Source: Oscillospiraceae bacterium
GTDB taxonomy: Bacteria > Bacillota > Clostridia > Oscillospirales > Ruminococcaceae
Direction: 5' to 3'
Assembly (NCBI GenBank): GCA_021202155.1
Contig: JAJQDP010000015.1
Coordinates: 1 to 38,938, forward strand
DNA: 38,938 bases
Position numbers and translations under genes: made by a program
Shown: positions 23,812 through 31,354 of the stretch, one piece after another
Layout of the letters: the number at the start of each line of letters is the position of its first letter
Position numbering within the stretch: position 1 is the stretch's first letter
Notes under the pieces: model-generated
Databases searched by the model: none
What the model was told of the DNA's origin: nothing
The model's input: only the letters and a program-made list of their open reading frames with translations

Positions 23812-23840
23812 AAAGAAGCTACCAGATGGTAGCTTCTTTC
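23812..23840 (+). terminator. Terminator of the tRNA pair
   Basis: AAAGAAGCTACC (23812-23823) pairs with GGTAGCTTCTTT (23828-23839) around AGAT. A TTGCGC/GCGCAA hairpin lies just before it (23791-23806). Confidence 0.85.
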
Positions 23841-23856
23841 TGTTTGATAAGAAAGA

Positions 23857-23976
23857 GCATCCACTTTGGATGCCCCGTTTTGGTTAAATCCGCCCTGCGG
23901 ACGGGAGAAATCTGCCTTCGGCAGATGAAATCGCTTTCGCAAGCGAAAGTGATGAAATCCGGCTGACGCCGGGATT
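23857..23976. repeat. R5 array of small hairpins (second copy, inverted)
   Basis: Stems GCATCC/GGATGC (23857-23873), TCCGC/GCGGA (23889-23901), ATCTGCC/GGCAGAT (23910-23926), CTTTCGC/GCGAAAG (23934-23949) and an imperfect ATCCGGC/GCCGGGAT (23958-23975) stand in a row with GAAAT or GATGAAAT linkers. Read on the minus strand, the third stem and its flanks match 2208-2231 of the first array. Confidence 0.7.
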
Positions 23977-24318
23977 TTATGCATTTCCTCTCAGTTCATG
24001 ATTGACTGCGGTCTCGACAAAGCTGTTGAGGCTCATGTTGTGCGCGGCGGCGTAGATGGCGGCATTTCGGTGAAGTTCGGGTGAAATCCTCACATTGAAG
24101 CTACCCTTGTACGCCTTCTCCGGCTCGACACCCTTCTCCTCGCAGAGTGCAAGATAATCATCCACCGCACCGTGGAAGTCCTCGACGAGGTCTTTTGCCG
24201 TCTCTCCCTCATACGAGATAAGTGCGCGAATTCCCATTACCTTCCCGAAAAAGACGCCGTCGCTCTCGGAAAACTCCACACTACCAATATAATCCTTGTA
24301 TTTCATAGTATTGTTCAA
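23977..24318 (-). CDS. HicB family antitoxin (orphan)
   Basis: This 113-residue protein has the HicB partial RNase H-like fold (MKYKDYIGSVEFSESDGVFF, GKVMGIRALISYEGETAKDLVEDFHGAVDDYLALCEEKG). It is followed by a ribbon-helix-helix segment (GSFNVRISPELHRNAAIYAAAHNMSLNSFVETAVNHEL) for DNA binding. AGGAGG sits 7 bases before a TTG at 24318 and 19 bases before the first ATG (24306), so TTG is the likely start. No hicA gene is found on either side, so it may be a stand-alone regulator or a relic. The stop lies at the edge of an R5 array. Confidence 0.85.
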   Translation of the reverse strand: MNNTMKYKDYIGSVEFSESDGVFFGKVMGIRALISYEGETAKDLVEDFHGAVDDYLALCEEKGVEPEKAYKGSFNVRISPELHRNAAIYAAAHNMSLNSFVETAVNHELRGNA

Positions 24319-24369
24319 ATTAAGCCCTCCTCTTTCAGTTTTTCGACTAACTCATCATATCACACCCCA

Positions 24370-24402
24370 TCAAAAAATGCAACTGTTTTCAGTTGCATTT
24401 TT
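24370..24402 (-). terminator. Terminator embedded in the end of the FN3 gene
   Basis: On the minus strand, AAAAATGCAACTG pairs with CAGTTGCATTTTT (24390-24402 and 24373-24385) around an AAAA loop, and the T-tract runs into the stop codon TGA (24372-24370). The hairpin is entirely coding. Confidence 0.8.
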
Positions 24403-25209
24403 CGGCTCTATGCCTTCCTCAGGCTCATTTAGTTCTCGTTTCGACGCTATAGCCCCAATTAAAGTGGTGAAGTAGTCGATGGCGGGGTCGGTGAACTTGT
24501 AGTAGCCGTCCGCGCCGTCCCATTTGAGAATGTTGTTCGAGTCAACTGTGAGACTGTGCTTGACTCCGTCGACATAGAAAGTGATTCCCATAGTTTTATT
24601 TCCGGTAATCTTCTCGTCGGTCGGCTCGATGATTTCGGGCAAGGCGCAGTACATCTCAAGAAGAGCTTCGATGTCCTTCTCGTTCTGCATGATTAGCCAC
24701 AGTTCTTCGAGACAATATTCGGTAGAGTCCGTCTCGACAATGTATGATTCCTCCGATTCCGCCAGCTCCGCCGCGGAGTAGGGCTGGTCAAACTCGGTCG
24801 CGCTGAGAACGCTCTCAATATACGGATATGGGTCTACGAACGGAAAGCCGTACACCGTCTCGGAAAATTCTCCGCCAATCTCGACCTTGAATTCGTATGA
24901 AATGCCGTTCTGGAGTCCGATGATGTTGACCTTGTGCCCGGTGACCGTCCCCGCAAGCTTCCACTCGTCCGAACTGTAACGCTTCCAGTAGACGTCGTAG
25001 CTCTCGTCATCCGTGTCCTCCCACGAAAGAGTGACCTTTCCGTCACCGTTGGTGCAAGAGAGCGATGCCTGCTCTTCCTGAACAAGCTGTAGCGGCGAAG
25101 ACGGCAAAACGTCGGAAAGCGCATCCTGCTCGTCATCTGCGAATACAGTCAGACTCAGACTGCTAATCATCAGAAGTGTAGCCAAAACCAATGCTAATAA
25201 TTTTTTCAT
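24370..25209 (-). CDS. Secreted protein with a fibronectin type III domain
   Basis: This 279-residue protein begins with a clear signal peptide (MKKLLALVLATLLMISSLSL, cleavage after VFADD-type AXA site near residue 25). Residues about 45-120 form an FN3 domain (GDGKVTLSWEDTDDESYDVY, then GLQNGISYEFKVEIGG). The remaining 160 residues, acidic and helical then strand-rich, match no family I know. AAGGAGG precedes the ATG. The last ten codons encode the arms of an intrinsic terminator. It is probably an exported surface or culture-fluid protein; the partner is unknown. Confidence 0.8.
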   Translation of the reverse strand: MKKLLALVLATLLMISSLSLTVFADDEQDALSDVLPSSPLQLVQEEQASLSCTNGDGKVTLSWEDTDDESYDVYWKRYSSDEWKLAGTVTGHKVNIIGLQNGISYEFKVEIGGEFSETVYGFPFVDPYPYIESVLSATEFDQPYSAAELAESEESYIVETDSTEYCLEELWLIMQNEKDIEALLEMYCALPEIIEPTDEKITGNKTMGITFYVDGVKHSLTVDSNNILKWDGADGYYKFTDPAIDYFTTLIGAIASKRELNEPEEGIEPKNATENSCIF

Positions 25210-25286
25210 ATAGATTCCTCCTTGAAATGGTTATTCTACTTGTAATACACATCAGAGGGCGGAAATATTGCAGGGAGAGAAAATTT

Positions 25287-26768
25287 TTATGATTTTACAT
25301 ACTTCTGATTTCGACTGTTAGGCTTATCTGGAATAGTTGGATTTAACTCTCCTGCATTGACCATTGGCGCAACAAACTTTTTCAAGAAATAACCTCTGCT
25401 TGCTATTCCCAAAAAATCTTGCATCTCTTGTCTGCTTCTTGGCGTTGTACAGAAGTCTAACAGCTTTTGAACCCGAGTTTCATAATCTTTATCATGTGTG
25501 TTTTCTTGTATGGTATCTTGTTCACTGACCAAGTTATCTTGTTCACTGAGTGGCAAAGTTACTATGGTTCTGTCCGGCGCATACTGTTCTTCAACTGTAG
25601 GCTTTTCCCAGCCTTGCCGTTCCCAGGTGGCAAAAATATCAGGAACACCGCTTCCAGCTCTTTCACCGATACCGATAAGGTTCAGCATCTTTAGAATGGA
25701 CGCATTTCTCGGGTCGGAAATCCCGCCTCTCAACATCTGAGCCTTTCCGGTGCGGATACTGCCCGGATTTTCCATTATGATTGCATCGGCGTTTTTCTTA
25801 ATTACAACGCCTCTTGGCAGGTAGAAATCTGCATTTACAAGGCAATTTGCGAGTGCTTCTCGTATGGCTTGGTGTACAGGCGTATCATCAACCCTTATAA
25901 CTCCATCAAGTGCAAATGGTATTTTTATATCTTTTACAAGTTTAGAATTGACACGGAAGAAAAACTCAAAGATGTTCCCCGACCAATCTCCGGAACTCGA
26001 TTGAAGCCTGTCTGTCCATCGGATTGTCGGATCAAGGACTTCACGGTAGTCAAGAAAATAGTATGGAAATTCTCTGACTATATCATACTCGTTGCCAAAC
26101 ATCAGCATTCCTGCAGCAGTTGGATGTATTTTTCCATCTACCTTGGATTCGGCGGCGGCTCCGATATTCTTCAGGTATTCTTCATCTCCGAGCATTTCCC
26201 ATACATGACCAGGTCTGCGGCTTCTGTGAAGATTTCGATATGATTGCACAGATTCTTTATTTAAATCCTTTATTGACCAGTCCTCGAGTATTTTAGAGTC
26301 CATTGAAACCTGTGGCTCATCCCTGAGCATACTCAGAACCTCTTCCCGGGAGCAATGATAGTCGCCTTCCCAGTTCCGACGGAAAGTTCCGTTAAACATG
26401 TCATTATTTATATATACCGGTTTTTGTTCTCTATGCGCCTTTGGAACATTAATAATCATGATGATATTTCCACCATCAACCTCAAGCGTTTCAACATCCC
26501 TGTCTGTCAGGATATTATGTGATACCTTATTTCGGTTGTTGATGGTGTCCCAGAATTCCTTTAATAGCTTATCTTCTTCCTGCAGACCTGTGGCGAGCCA
26601 GCATCCGTTCCTGTCTTCGGAAACACCGAGAATGATAACTCCACCAGAGCAATTTGCAAAGGAAGAATAGGTTTCCCATAGTGATAATGGCAACCCGCTT
26701 TTTGCCTTTTTGACCTCTAATCTGTTGTCTTCTCTATATGAATCGAAATTTCTCATGTCAAATTGCAT
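25287..26768 (-). CDS. AlbA_2 (Schlafen-like) domain ATPase-like regulator
   Basis: This 493-residue protein starts with an AlbA_2 domain (residues 1-130: RLEVKKAKSGLPLSLWETYSSFANCSGGVIILGVSED). A GHKL-type ATP-binding region follows (VHQAIREALANCLVNADF and IMENPGSIR, then GGISDPRNASILKMLNLIGIGERAGSG), and a winged-helix-like C-terminus (RSRQEMQDFLGIASRGYFLKKF). This is the usual layout of the family annotated as ATP-dependent DNA helicase RecG-like or transcriptional regulator. Biochemical roles vary and none can be assigned here. AGGAGTG precedes ATG 26768. It is AT-richer than most neighbours, hinting at transfer. A QDNLVSEQDT spacer links the ATPase and winged-helix parts. Confidence 0.85.
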   Translation of the reverse strand: MQFDMRNFDSYREDNRLEVKKAKSGLPLSLWETYSSFANCSGGVIILGVSEDRNGCWLATGLQEEDKLLKEFWDTINNRNKVSHNILTDRDVETLEVDGGNIIMIINVPKAHREQKPVYINNDMFNGTFRRNWEGDYHCSREEVLSMLRDEPQVSMDSKILEDWSIKDLNKESVQSYRNLHRSRRPGHVWEMLGDEEYLKNIGAAAESKVDGKIHPTAAGMLMFGNEYDIVREFPYYFLDYREVLDPTIRWTDRLQSSSGDWSGNIFEFFFRVNSKLVKDIKIPFALDGVIRVDDTPVHQAIREALANCLVNADFYLPRGVVIKKNADAIIMENPGSIRTGKAQMLRGGISDPRNASILKMLNLIGIGERAGSGVPDIFATWERQGWEKPTVEEQYAPDRTIVTLPLSEQDNLVSEQDTIQENTHDKDYETRVQKLLDFCTTPRSRQEMQDFLGIASRGYFLKKFVAPMVNAGELNPTIPDKPNSRNQKYVKS

Positions 26769-26900
26769 TTCTATTCACTCCTCGAACATGAATCTATGAT
26801 TAAGCTTACCACAAAGCCAGTCATTTAGTCAAGATATTTTTCTGCATAACTGTCACCAAGGTCTTTTACCTATGAATTTTCGAGTTTTCCCACTGAAAAA

Positions 26901-26934
26901 AGTGAATTTTCACTTGGGGAAGTGAAAATTCACT
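26901..26934. repeat. R4 palindrome
   Basis: AGTGAATTTTCACTT (26901-26915) is perfectly inverted at 26920-26934 around GGGG. The arms contain GTGAATTTTCAC, itself near-palindromic. It lies between the M28 peptidase end and the AlbA_2 gene start, and a related sequence occurs at 29953-29982. There is no clear T-tract, so the role is open. Confidence 0.75.
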
Positions 26935-26960
26935 CTTGTGGCTGAAAATTCGGGCAGGAA

Positions 26961-28190
26961 TTACCTCTTCGGGTCTCTCTTCCTGCACTGATAGAAGTCG
27001 AGCTTCTCTTTCATGTTGTCGGGAATCTTTCTGTCTACGGGGCAGACGGCGGCGTTTGCCATTCTCTCGGTGAACTTCTGGATGAAATCAATATCCTTAG
27101 CCATGTTCTCCGGCTTGATAATGTCAATAGTATCATAGCGGTTATGGATGGTGGCGGTGGAGGGTCCTGCAAGACGGGCGAAGCTGACAGCCGGAACTCC
27201 CTTATCGGCGAACGGGGTCGAGTCGCTTGAATAAACATCCTGGCGAACCTTGATTCCGAAGCCGGACTCAAGACCCAAGTACTCAATATAGCCAACGAGC
27301 TTTTCTTCAGTTGTGCAACATGCGATGAACTTGCCCATCGTTGAGCCGATCATATCTAAGTTTATGCAGAGGTCGATCTTCTCAAGTTCACTTTCGTGTG
27401 CCTCGCAGTATGCCTTTGAGCCGAAGAGCCCGCGCTCCTCGCTTCCGCACCATACAAACCTAAGGTTATTGCGGTGGGGAGTCTTTGCGAAGTGCTCCGC
27501 CATAGCCATGATTCCGACAGAGCCGGACATATTGTCATAAGCTCCCTTTGAGAGGATGACGGAATCGTAGTGAGCGGTGATGATGATGGTTCTGTCGGTC
27601 TCGCCGGGAAGGTCAAGGACGACGTTTCTGCTCTCGCCCTCATACTCGGTCTGATCGATTGTAATTGTCGCTTCCTTGGGGTCGCCCTTCATCAGCTTGA
27701 CTGCGTCCTTGGCGTTGATGTTCGCTCCAGGAATCTTTCTGCCCTTTGAGACGAATGAGCGAAGCTCTTTCTTGTCGATGTCGCGATCCTGATAGTGGAC
27801 GTCGCCCGAGTAGGTGATGAAGCCGACTGCGCCGTTATCAAGGATGTCCTGATAGGTCCAGTAGCCCATTCCGCCGTCTACCATGACAATCTTGCCCTTG
27901 ACGGTGGATAAACTCGCCCTGTCGGTGTTCGGAAGATAGACGAACGGCGCGGTTACAGTTCCGCTTCCGGACATTGCATAGCCGGTGCATGGAATCTCCT
28001 TGCCGTCGATTGACAGGGATGCGGAGTGGACGTCGCCGAACTCGCTCTTGAACGGCTCGATATGAGCCTCACAGCCGAAGCCTGCGCACTTGTCCTTTAT
28101 GTACTCAGCGCACTTAAGCTCCTCCGCGCTTCCTCCGACGCGGATATATTCCGTGTCCCTGAACATTTTCATGATTTCACGTTTGGTCAT
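26961..28190 (-). CDS. M28 family zinc peptidase with PA-type insert
   Basis: This 409-residue aminopeptidase-like enzyme has the two-zinc ligand set of family M28: His in ITAHYDS, Asp in GAYDNMSGS, Glu-Glu in WCGSEERGLFGS, Asp in INLDMIGS, and a late His in TIHNRYDT. Residues about 85-180 (VYLPNTDRASLSTVKGKIVMVDGG, then ILDNGAVGFITYSGD) form the PA-like lid found in M28 aminopeptidases. No signal peptide is seen, so it probably acts in the cytosol on peptides. AAAGGAG precedes the ATG. Its promoter lies beyond an R2 copy, so the mRNA leader carries that repeat. Confidence 0.92.
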   Translation of the reverse strand: MTKREIMKMFRDTEYIRVGGSAEELKCAEYIKDKCAGFGCEAHIEPFKSEFGDVHSASLSIDGKEIPCTGYAMSGSGTVTAPFVYLPNTDRASLSTVKGKIVMVDGGMGYWTYQDILDNGAVGFITYSGDVHYQDRDIDKKELRSFVSKGRKIPGANINAKDAVKLMKGDPKEATITIDQTEYEGESRNVVLDLPGETDRTIIITAHYDSVILSKGAYDNMSGSVGIMAMAEHFAKTPHRNNLRFVWCGSEERGLFGSKAYCEAHESELEKIDLCINLDMIGSTMGKFIACCTTEEKLVGYIEYLGLESGFGIKVRQDVYSSDSTPFADKGVPAVSFARLAGPSTATIHNRYDTIDIIKPENMAKDIDFIQKFTERMANAAVCPVDRKIPDNMKEKLDFYQCRKRDPKR

Positions 28191-28210
28191 TTTTTGTGGC
28201 TCCTTTCAGA

Positions 28211-28354
28211 AACCCCTCAGTCAGCCTTCGGCTGACAGCTCCCCTTTCAGGGGAGCCTTTTACTGCCTCTGTACAACATTTTGGGAGATGCAATTATAGC
28301 CTCCCCTGAAAGGGGAGGGGGACCGCCGCCGAAGGCGGTGGTGGAGGGGTTTCC
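28211..28354. repeat. R2 repeat, full copy in the M28 peptidase leader
   Basis: It opens AACCCCTCAGTCAGCC and closes GGTGGTGGAGGGGTTTCC. Inner stems include CTCCCCTTTCAGGGGAG and CCTCCCCTGAAAGGGGAGG. It fills the space between the M28 gene and its predicted promoter. Confidence 0.88.
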
Positions 28355-28357
28355 CCA

Positions 28358-28386
28358 ATTATACACCCCGCCACTTGATTTTGCAA
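28358..28386 (-). promoter_or_regulatory. Predicted promoter of the M28 peptidase gene
   Basis: On the minus strand, TTGCAA (28381-28386), 17 bp, TATAAT (28358-28363). The inferred transcript starts near 28351 and runs through the R2 copy before the start codon at 28190. Confidence 0.7.
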
Positions 28387-28404
28387 CCCCAAGTATGCTA
28401 TACT
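28375..28404 (+). promoter_or_regulatory. Predicted promoter of nth
   Basis: TTGATT (28375-28380), 18 bp, TATACT (28399-28404). It overlaps the divergent M28 promoter, so the two may compete for polymerase. Confidence 0.6.
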
Positions 28405-28429
28405 ATTCGGAGAAAAACGAGGTGATGAG

Positions 28430-29065
28430 ATGGATTTGACCGATAAGGCACTTAAGATAGTTGAGATTTTGGAGGAGATTTACCCCGGGGCGCAGTGCTC
28501 GCTTGAGTACCAGAAGCCGCACGAGCTTCTGATTGCGACCCGACTCTCGGCTCAGTGCACCGACGCGCGGGTGAACATGGTCACGGGTGCTCTATTTGAG
28601 AGATTCCCGAGCGTTAAGGCGTTCTCGGAAGCAACCCCCGAGGAGGTCGAGCCGTACATACGCTCCTGCGGGCTGTACCACACGAAAGCCAGGGACATCG
28701 TCGCTCTCGCAAAAGTTCTCATGGAGAACTACGGCGGGGAAGTCCCCGACACTCTTGAGGAGCTGACCGCACTGCCGGGAGTGGGACGCAAGACCGCGAA
28801 TCTCATCATGGGCGACGTCTACCACCAGCCCGCCGTCGTCACCGACACCCACTGCATAAGAATCTGCCGTCGGCTTGGTCTCACGACCTCTGACAACCCC
28901 TATAAAACCGAAATGGAGCTCAGAGCCATCCTCCCGATGGACAGGGCGAGCGACTTCTGCCACAGGCTTGTGAATTTCGGCAGGGACACCTGCACCGCAA
29001 GGAAGCCGAGGTGTGAGGAGTGCAAGCTGAGGGATTATTGCGAGATGCAGAGACAACTCAAGTAG
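28430..29065 (+). CDS. nth: Endonuclease III (DNA glycosylase/AP lyase)
   Basis: This 211-residue base-excision-repair enzyme removes oxidised pyrimidines and cuts the abasic site. The helix-hairpin-helix LPGVGRKTANLIMG carries catalytic Lys121. VVTDTHCIRICRRLGL carries Asp139. The 4Fe-4S loop has Cys188, Cys195, Cys198 and Cys204. GAGGTGATG precedes ATG 28430. The stop codon TAG is the second to fourth base of R1 copy e, so the repeat stands exactly at the gene's end. Confidence 0.97.
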   Translation: MDLTDKALKIVEILEEIYPGAQCSLEYQKPHELLIATRLSAQCTDARVNMVTGALFERFPSVKAFSEATPEEVEPYIRSCGLYHTKARDIVALAKVLMENYGGEVPDTLEELTALPGVGRKTANLIMGDVYHQPAVVTDTHCIRICRRLGLTTSDNPYKTEMELRAILPMDRASDFCHRLVNFGRDTCTARKPRCEECKLRDYCEMQRQLK

Positions 29066-29130
29066 AGGCGGATATTATCCGCCCGAACACCCATCGCGAT
29101 AAATAACGGGCGGATGGTATCCGCCCCTAC
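29062..29130. repeat. R1 repeat, copy e, supplying the nth stop codon
   Basis: GTAGAGGCGGATATTATCC opens it and GGATGGTATCCGCCCCTAC closes it. The TAG at 29063-29065 is the nth stop. A GTCGCC/GGGCGAC hairpin (29135-29149) and an R3 run follow. Confidence 0.88.
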
Positions 29131-29150
29131 AAATGTCGCCCTGTGGGCGA

Positions 29151-29178
29151 CCAATTACGAATTACGAATTACGCATTA
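29151..29178. repeat. R3 repeat upstream of the HAD gene
   Basis: CAATTACGAATTACGAATT, then ACGCATTA, ends just before the ribosome site of the HAD gene. The order R1, GTCGCC hairpin, R3 repeats that near 6504-6645 and 37230-37516. Confidence 0.75.
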
Positions 29179-29194
29179 AAAAAGGAGATTTCCC

Positions 29195-29935
29195 ATGCCA
29201 ACCACCACCCACACACCCCTCACCACCGTCCTCTTCGACCTTGACGGCACACTTTTGCCGATGGATCAGGACGTGTTCACAAAGTACTACTTCGGGCTTC
29301 TTGCCCGAAAGCTCGCGCCGCTCGGGTATGAGAAGGAGAGCCTTATCGCCGCCATCTGGAAGGGCACGGGCGCGATGGTCAAAAATGACGGCTCAAAGCC
29401 GAATGAAGCGGCTTTCTGGGAGACCTTCACCAAAATCACCCGTCCCGACGCCATGGACGACATGCCGGTTTTCGAGGATTTCTACCGGAACGACTTCCAG
29501 CAGGCGAAAGCCTCCTGCGGCTTCAACCCGGATGCCAAGAAGACGGTCGACGAGATCAAGGCTATGGGGCTGAGGGTTTCTCTTGCAACGAATCCAATCT
29601 TCCCGGCGATTGCTACCGAGTCGCGAATCCGCTGGGCGGGTCTTGAGCCGGAGGATTTTGAGAGCTACACTACCTATGAAAATTCCAGCTTCTGCAAGCC
29701 TAACCCGAAATATTTCGAGGAGGTCTGCAAGACCCTCGGAGTTGACCCTCACGAATGCCTCATGGTCGGCAACGACATGGACGAGGACACCCCGGCGGCA
29801 AGCCTTGGAATGCGGGTTTTCATCCTCACCGACAGCCTCATCAACAAGTCGGGGAAGAGCCTTGACGACTTCCCGCATGGGGGATTTGGGGAGCTGATGG
29901 AGCATGTCAGGGAACTCCACGGCGAGATTGCCTGA
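29195..29935 (+). CDS. HAD superfamily hydrolase (phosphatase)
   Basis: This 246-residue protein has the four HAD motifs: DLDGT (Asp15 nucleophile, Asp17), the ATNP threonine near residue 131, the Lys in FCKPNPKYF, and VGNDMDEDTPAA with the Mg-binding aspartates. A helical C1-type cap occupies residues about 20-110. The substrate, probably a phosphorylated metabolite, cannot be told. AAAGGAG precedes ATG 29195, which follows an R3 run. An R4-like hairpin with a T-tract ends the gene. Confidence 0.9.
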   Translation: MPTTTHTPLTTVLFDLDGTLLPMDQDVFTKYYFGLLARKLAPLGYEKESLIAAIWKGTGAMVKNDGSKPNEAAFWETFTKITRPDAMDDMPVFEDFYRNDFQQAKASCGFNPDAKKTVDEIKAMGLRVSLATNPIFPAIATESRIRWAGLEPEDFESYTTYENSSFCKPNPKYFEEVCKTLGVDPHECLMVGNDMDEDTPAASLGMRVFILTDSLINKSGKSLDDFPHGGFGELMEHVRELHGEIA

Positions 29936-29952
29936 ACGAGGATACAAAGTAA

Positions 29953-29989
29953 TGAATTTTCACTTCTCCGAGTGAAAATTCACTTTTTT
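29953..29989 (+). terminator. HAD gene terminator containing an R4 palindrome
   Basis: TGAATTTTCACT (29953-29964) pairs with AGTGAAAATTCA (29971-29982), then CTTTTTTC. A second A/T hairpin (GGTGAAAAA/TTTTTTCACC, 29993-30024) follows. Confidence 0.7.
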
Positions 29990-30060
29990 CAGGGTGAAAA
30001 AGTGAAAAATTCAGTTTTTTCACCAGGAGAAGGTGGATTTTTCATTGTGATTAATTTCCC

Positions 30061-30089
30061 TTGCCAAACCGCAACTTTTATGCTATTAT
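30061..30089 (+). promoter_or_regulatory. Promoter of the Rpn-type nuclease gene
   Basis: TTGCCA (30061-30066), 17 bp, TATTAT (30084-30089), about 40 bases before the start codon. Confidence 0.65.
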
Positions 30090-30130
30090 AATAGTGACAG
30101 AGAAAATTTCTCGCGAAAGAAGTGGGCAGA

Positions 30131-31078
30131 ATGGACACGGGATTAAAAAATACTCTGATGATGACTGAGGAAATGAGTACGCAGTATGACACGTTAGCGA
30201 AGAATATCCTTTCGCGGCGGAGTGTACTGTCACACATTCTTAAGGCAACTGTTGAAGATTTGCATGACATTCCTCCCGAGGAAATCGAAAGCCTCATTGA
30301 AGATGAAATCTACGTCGGGAATGTGCCTGTGGATGCCGGTTTTACGAATGCAGTTAACGGTGACCGGGTCGTCGGTCTCAACACTGTACAGGCAGAGCAG
30401 TTTGAGGGAATGATCGTCTACGATATAGTCTTCTACGTCAGAATCGGTGATGAACGCTCAAAAATTATCATCAATATTGAGGCTCAGAAGGATGAGCCAA
30501 GCGGATATAATATCCTGAACCGCGCGATTTTCTATGTGAGCAGACTGATTTCCTCCCAAAAAGAGCGCGATTTCACCGGCAGAAATTTTGACGACCTCAG
30601 CCGTGTTTATTCGATCTGGATCTGTATGAATATGGACAAGTGCATCTGGAATCATTATCACCTGACAAATGATGAAATATTGGGCGGTTACGACTGGAAA
30701 GGCAAGCCCGACATGCTCAATATCGTCCTTTTAGGACTTCCGATGGAGCTCCCGCCGCAGGACGAGAAGTTTAAGCTTCACAGAATGCTGAGTGCACTTT
30801 TTGCAGAAGGATTGAAATCAAGCGAAAGAATTAATGTGCTGGAAAATGAATACAGCATTCCCGCTGTACACGAATTTGGAGAGGAGCTGAACGCTATGTG
30901 CAACTTAGGACAAGGGGTTTATGAAAGAGGAGAAGAAAGAGGTCGTCAAAGAGAAAGAGAAGAAAGAAACCAAGAGCAGGCAGTCAAACTCTACAAAAAG
31001 GGTTGGTCGTTATCCGAAATCGCTGAGTTTCTTGAATGTAGCATGGAGGACCTTAGTGTATGGCTGAAACTGACCTGA
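30131..31078 (+). CDS. PD-(D/E)XK nuclease family protein (Rpn/PDDEXK_2 type)
   Basis: This 315-residue protein belongs by pattern to the Rpn/PDDEXK_2 group, often labelled transposase but better described as recombination-promoting or defence-related nucleases. The catalytic core is EGMIVYDIVFYV (Asp) followed by KIIINIEAQKD (E-x-Q, in place of the canonical E-x-K). Flanking blocks are DLSRVYSIWICMN and KPDMLNIVLLGLP. The C-terminal tail (GEELNAMCNLGQGVYERGEE, EQAVKLYKKGWSLSEIAEFLECSMEDLSVWLK) is the Arg/Glu-rich helix plus HTH-like end typical of the family. ATG 30131 is preferred; a GTG lies three codons earlier and both have weak ribosome sites. The next small gene overlaps its end. Confidence 0.8.
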   Translation: MDTGLKNTLMMTEEMSTQYDTLAKNILSRRSVLSHILKATVEDLHDIPPEEIESLIEDEIYVGNVPVDAGFTNAVNGDRVVGLNTVQAEQFEGMIVYDIVFYVRIGDERSKIIINIEAQKDEPSGYNILNRAIFYVSRLISSQKERDFTGRNFDDLSRVYSIWICMNMDKCIWNHYHLTNDEILGGYDWKGKPDMLNIVLLGLPMELPPQDEKFKLHRMLSALFAEGLKSSERINVLENEYSIPAVHEFGEELNAMCNLGQGVYERGEERGRQREREERNQEQAVKLYKKGWSLSEIAEFLECSMEDLSVWLKLT

Positions 31079-31296
31079 GAGAGGATTTGATAACTTTGAG
31101 TAATCTAGGACAAGGTATTTTTGAGAATGGCTTTAAAGAAGGTTATCAAAGAGGTTTGGAAGCCGCAAAGCTTAAAGATAACAAAGAACGAGCCTTGGAC
31201 TTGCATGAGAAGGGTTACGATATTGATGTGATCTTCAAAGCTTTAGATGAAACCCATAAGCAGGTCAAGGAATGGTTGAAGATTCCTCTTTCGTAA
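31060..31296 (+). CDS. Small protein duplicating the tail of the Rpn-type nuclease
   Basis: This 78-residue protein has the layout of the preceding protein's C-terminus: LSNLGQGIFENGFKEG against MCNLGQGVYERGEERG, and ERALDLHEKGYDIDVIFKALDETHKQVKEWLK against EQAVKLYKKGWSLSEIAEFLECSMEDLSVWLK. Its ATG lies 19 bases inside the preceding gene in another frame, so translation may be coupled. It lacks the nuclease core. It is either a leftover of a duplicated gene after deletion or an independent helper or regulator; sequence alone cannot tell. A strong hairpin follows. Confidence 0.7.
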   Translation: MAETDLREDLITLSNLGQGIFENGFKEGYQRGLEAAKLKDNKERALDLHEKGYDIDVIFKALDETHKQVKEWLKIPLS

Positions 31297-31317
31297 AGGA
31301 GCTTGACACTATATGCA

Positions 31318-31354
31318 ATTATGCGTTTGCCATTGGTAGGCGCATAATCTTTTG
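31318..31354 (+). terminator. Terminator after the nuclease/tail pair
   Basis: A 14-bp stem with G-T pairs (31318-31331 with 31335-31348, including ATTATGCG/CGCATAAT) and an ATT loop is followed by CTTTTG. Confidence 0.6.

Noticed and set aside
30131-31078. Reading the PD-(D/E)XK gene as an active transposase of an insertion sequence
   Set aside because: There are no terminal inverted repeats or target duplication around it, and this family is better described as Rpn-like nucleases.
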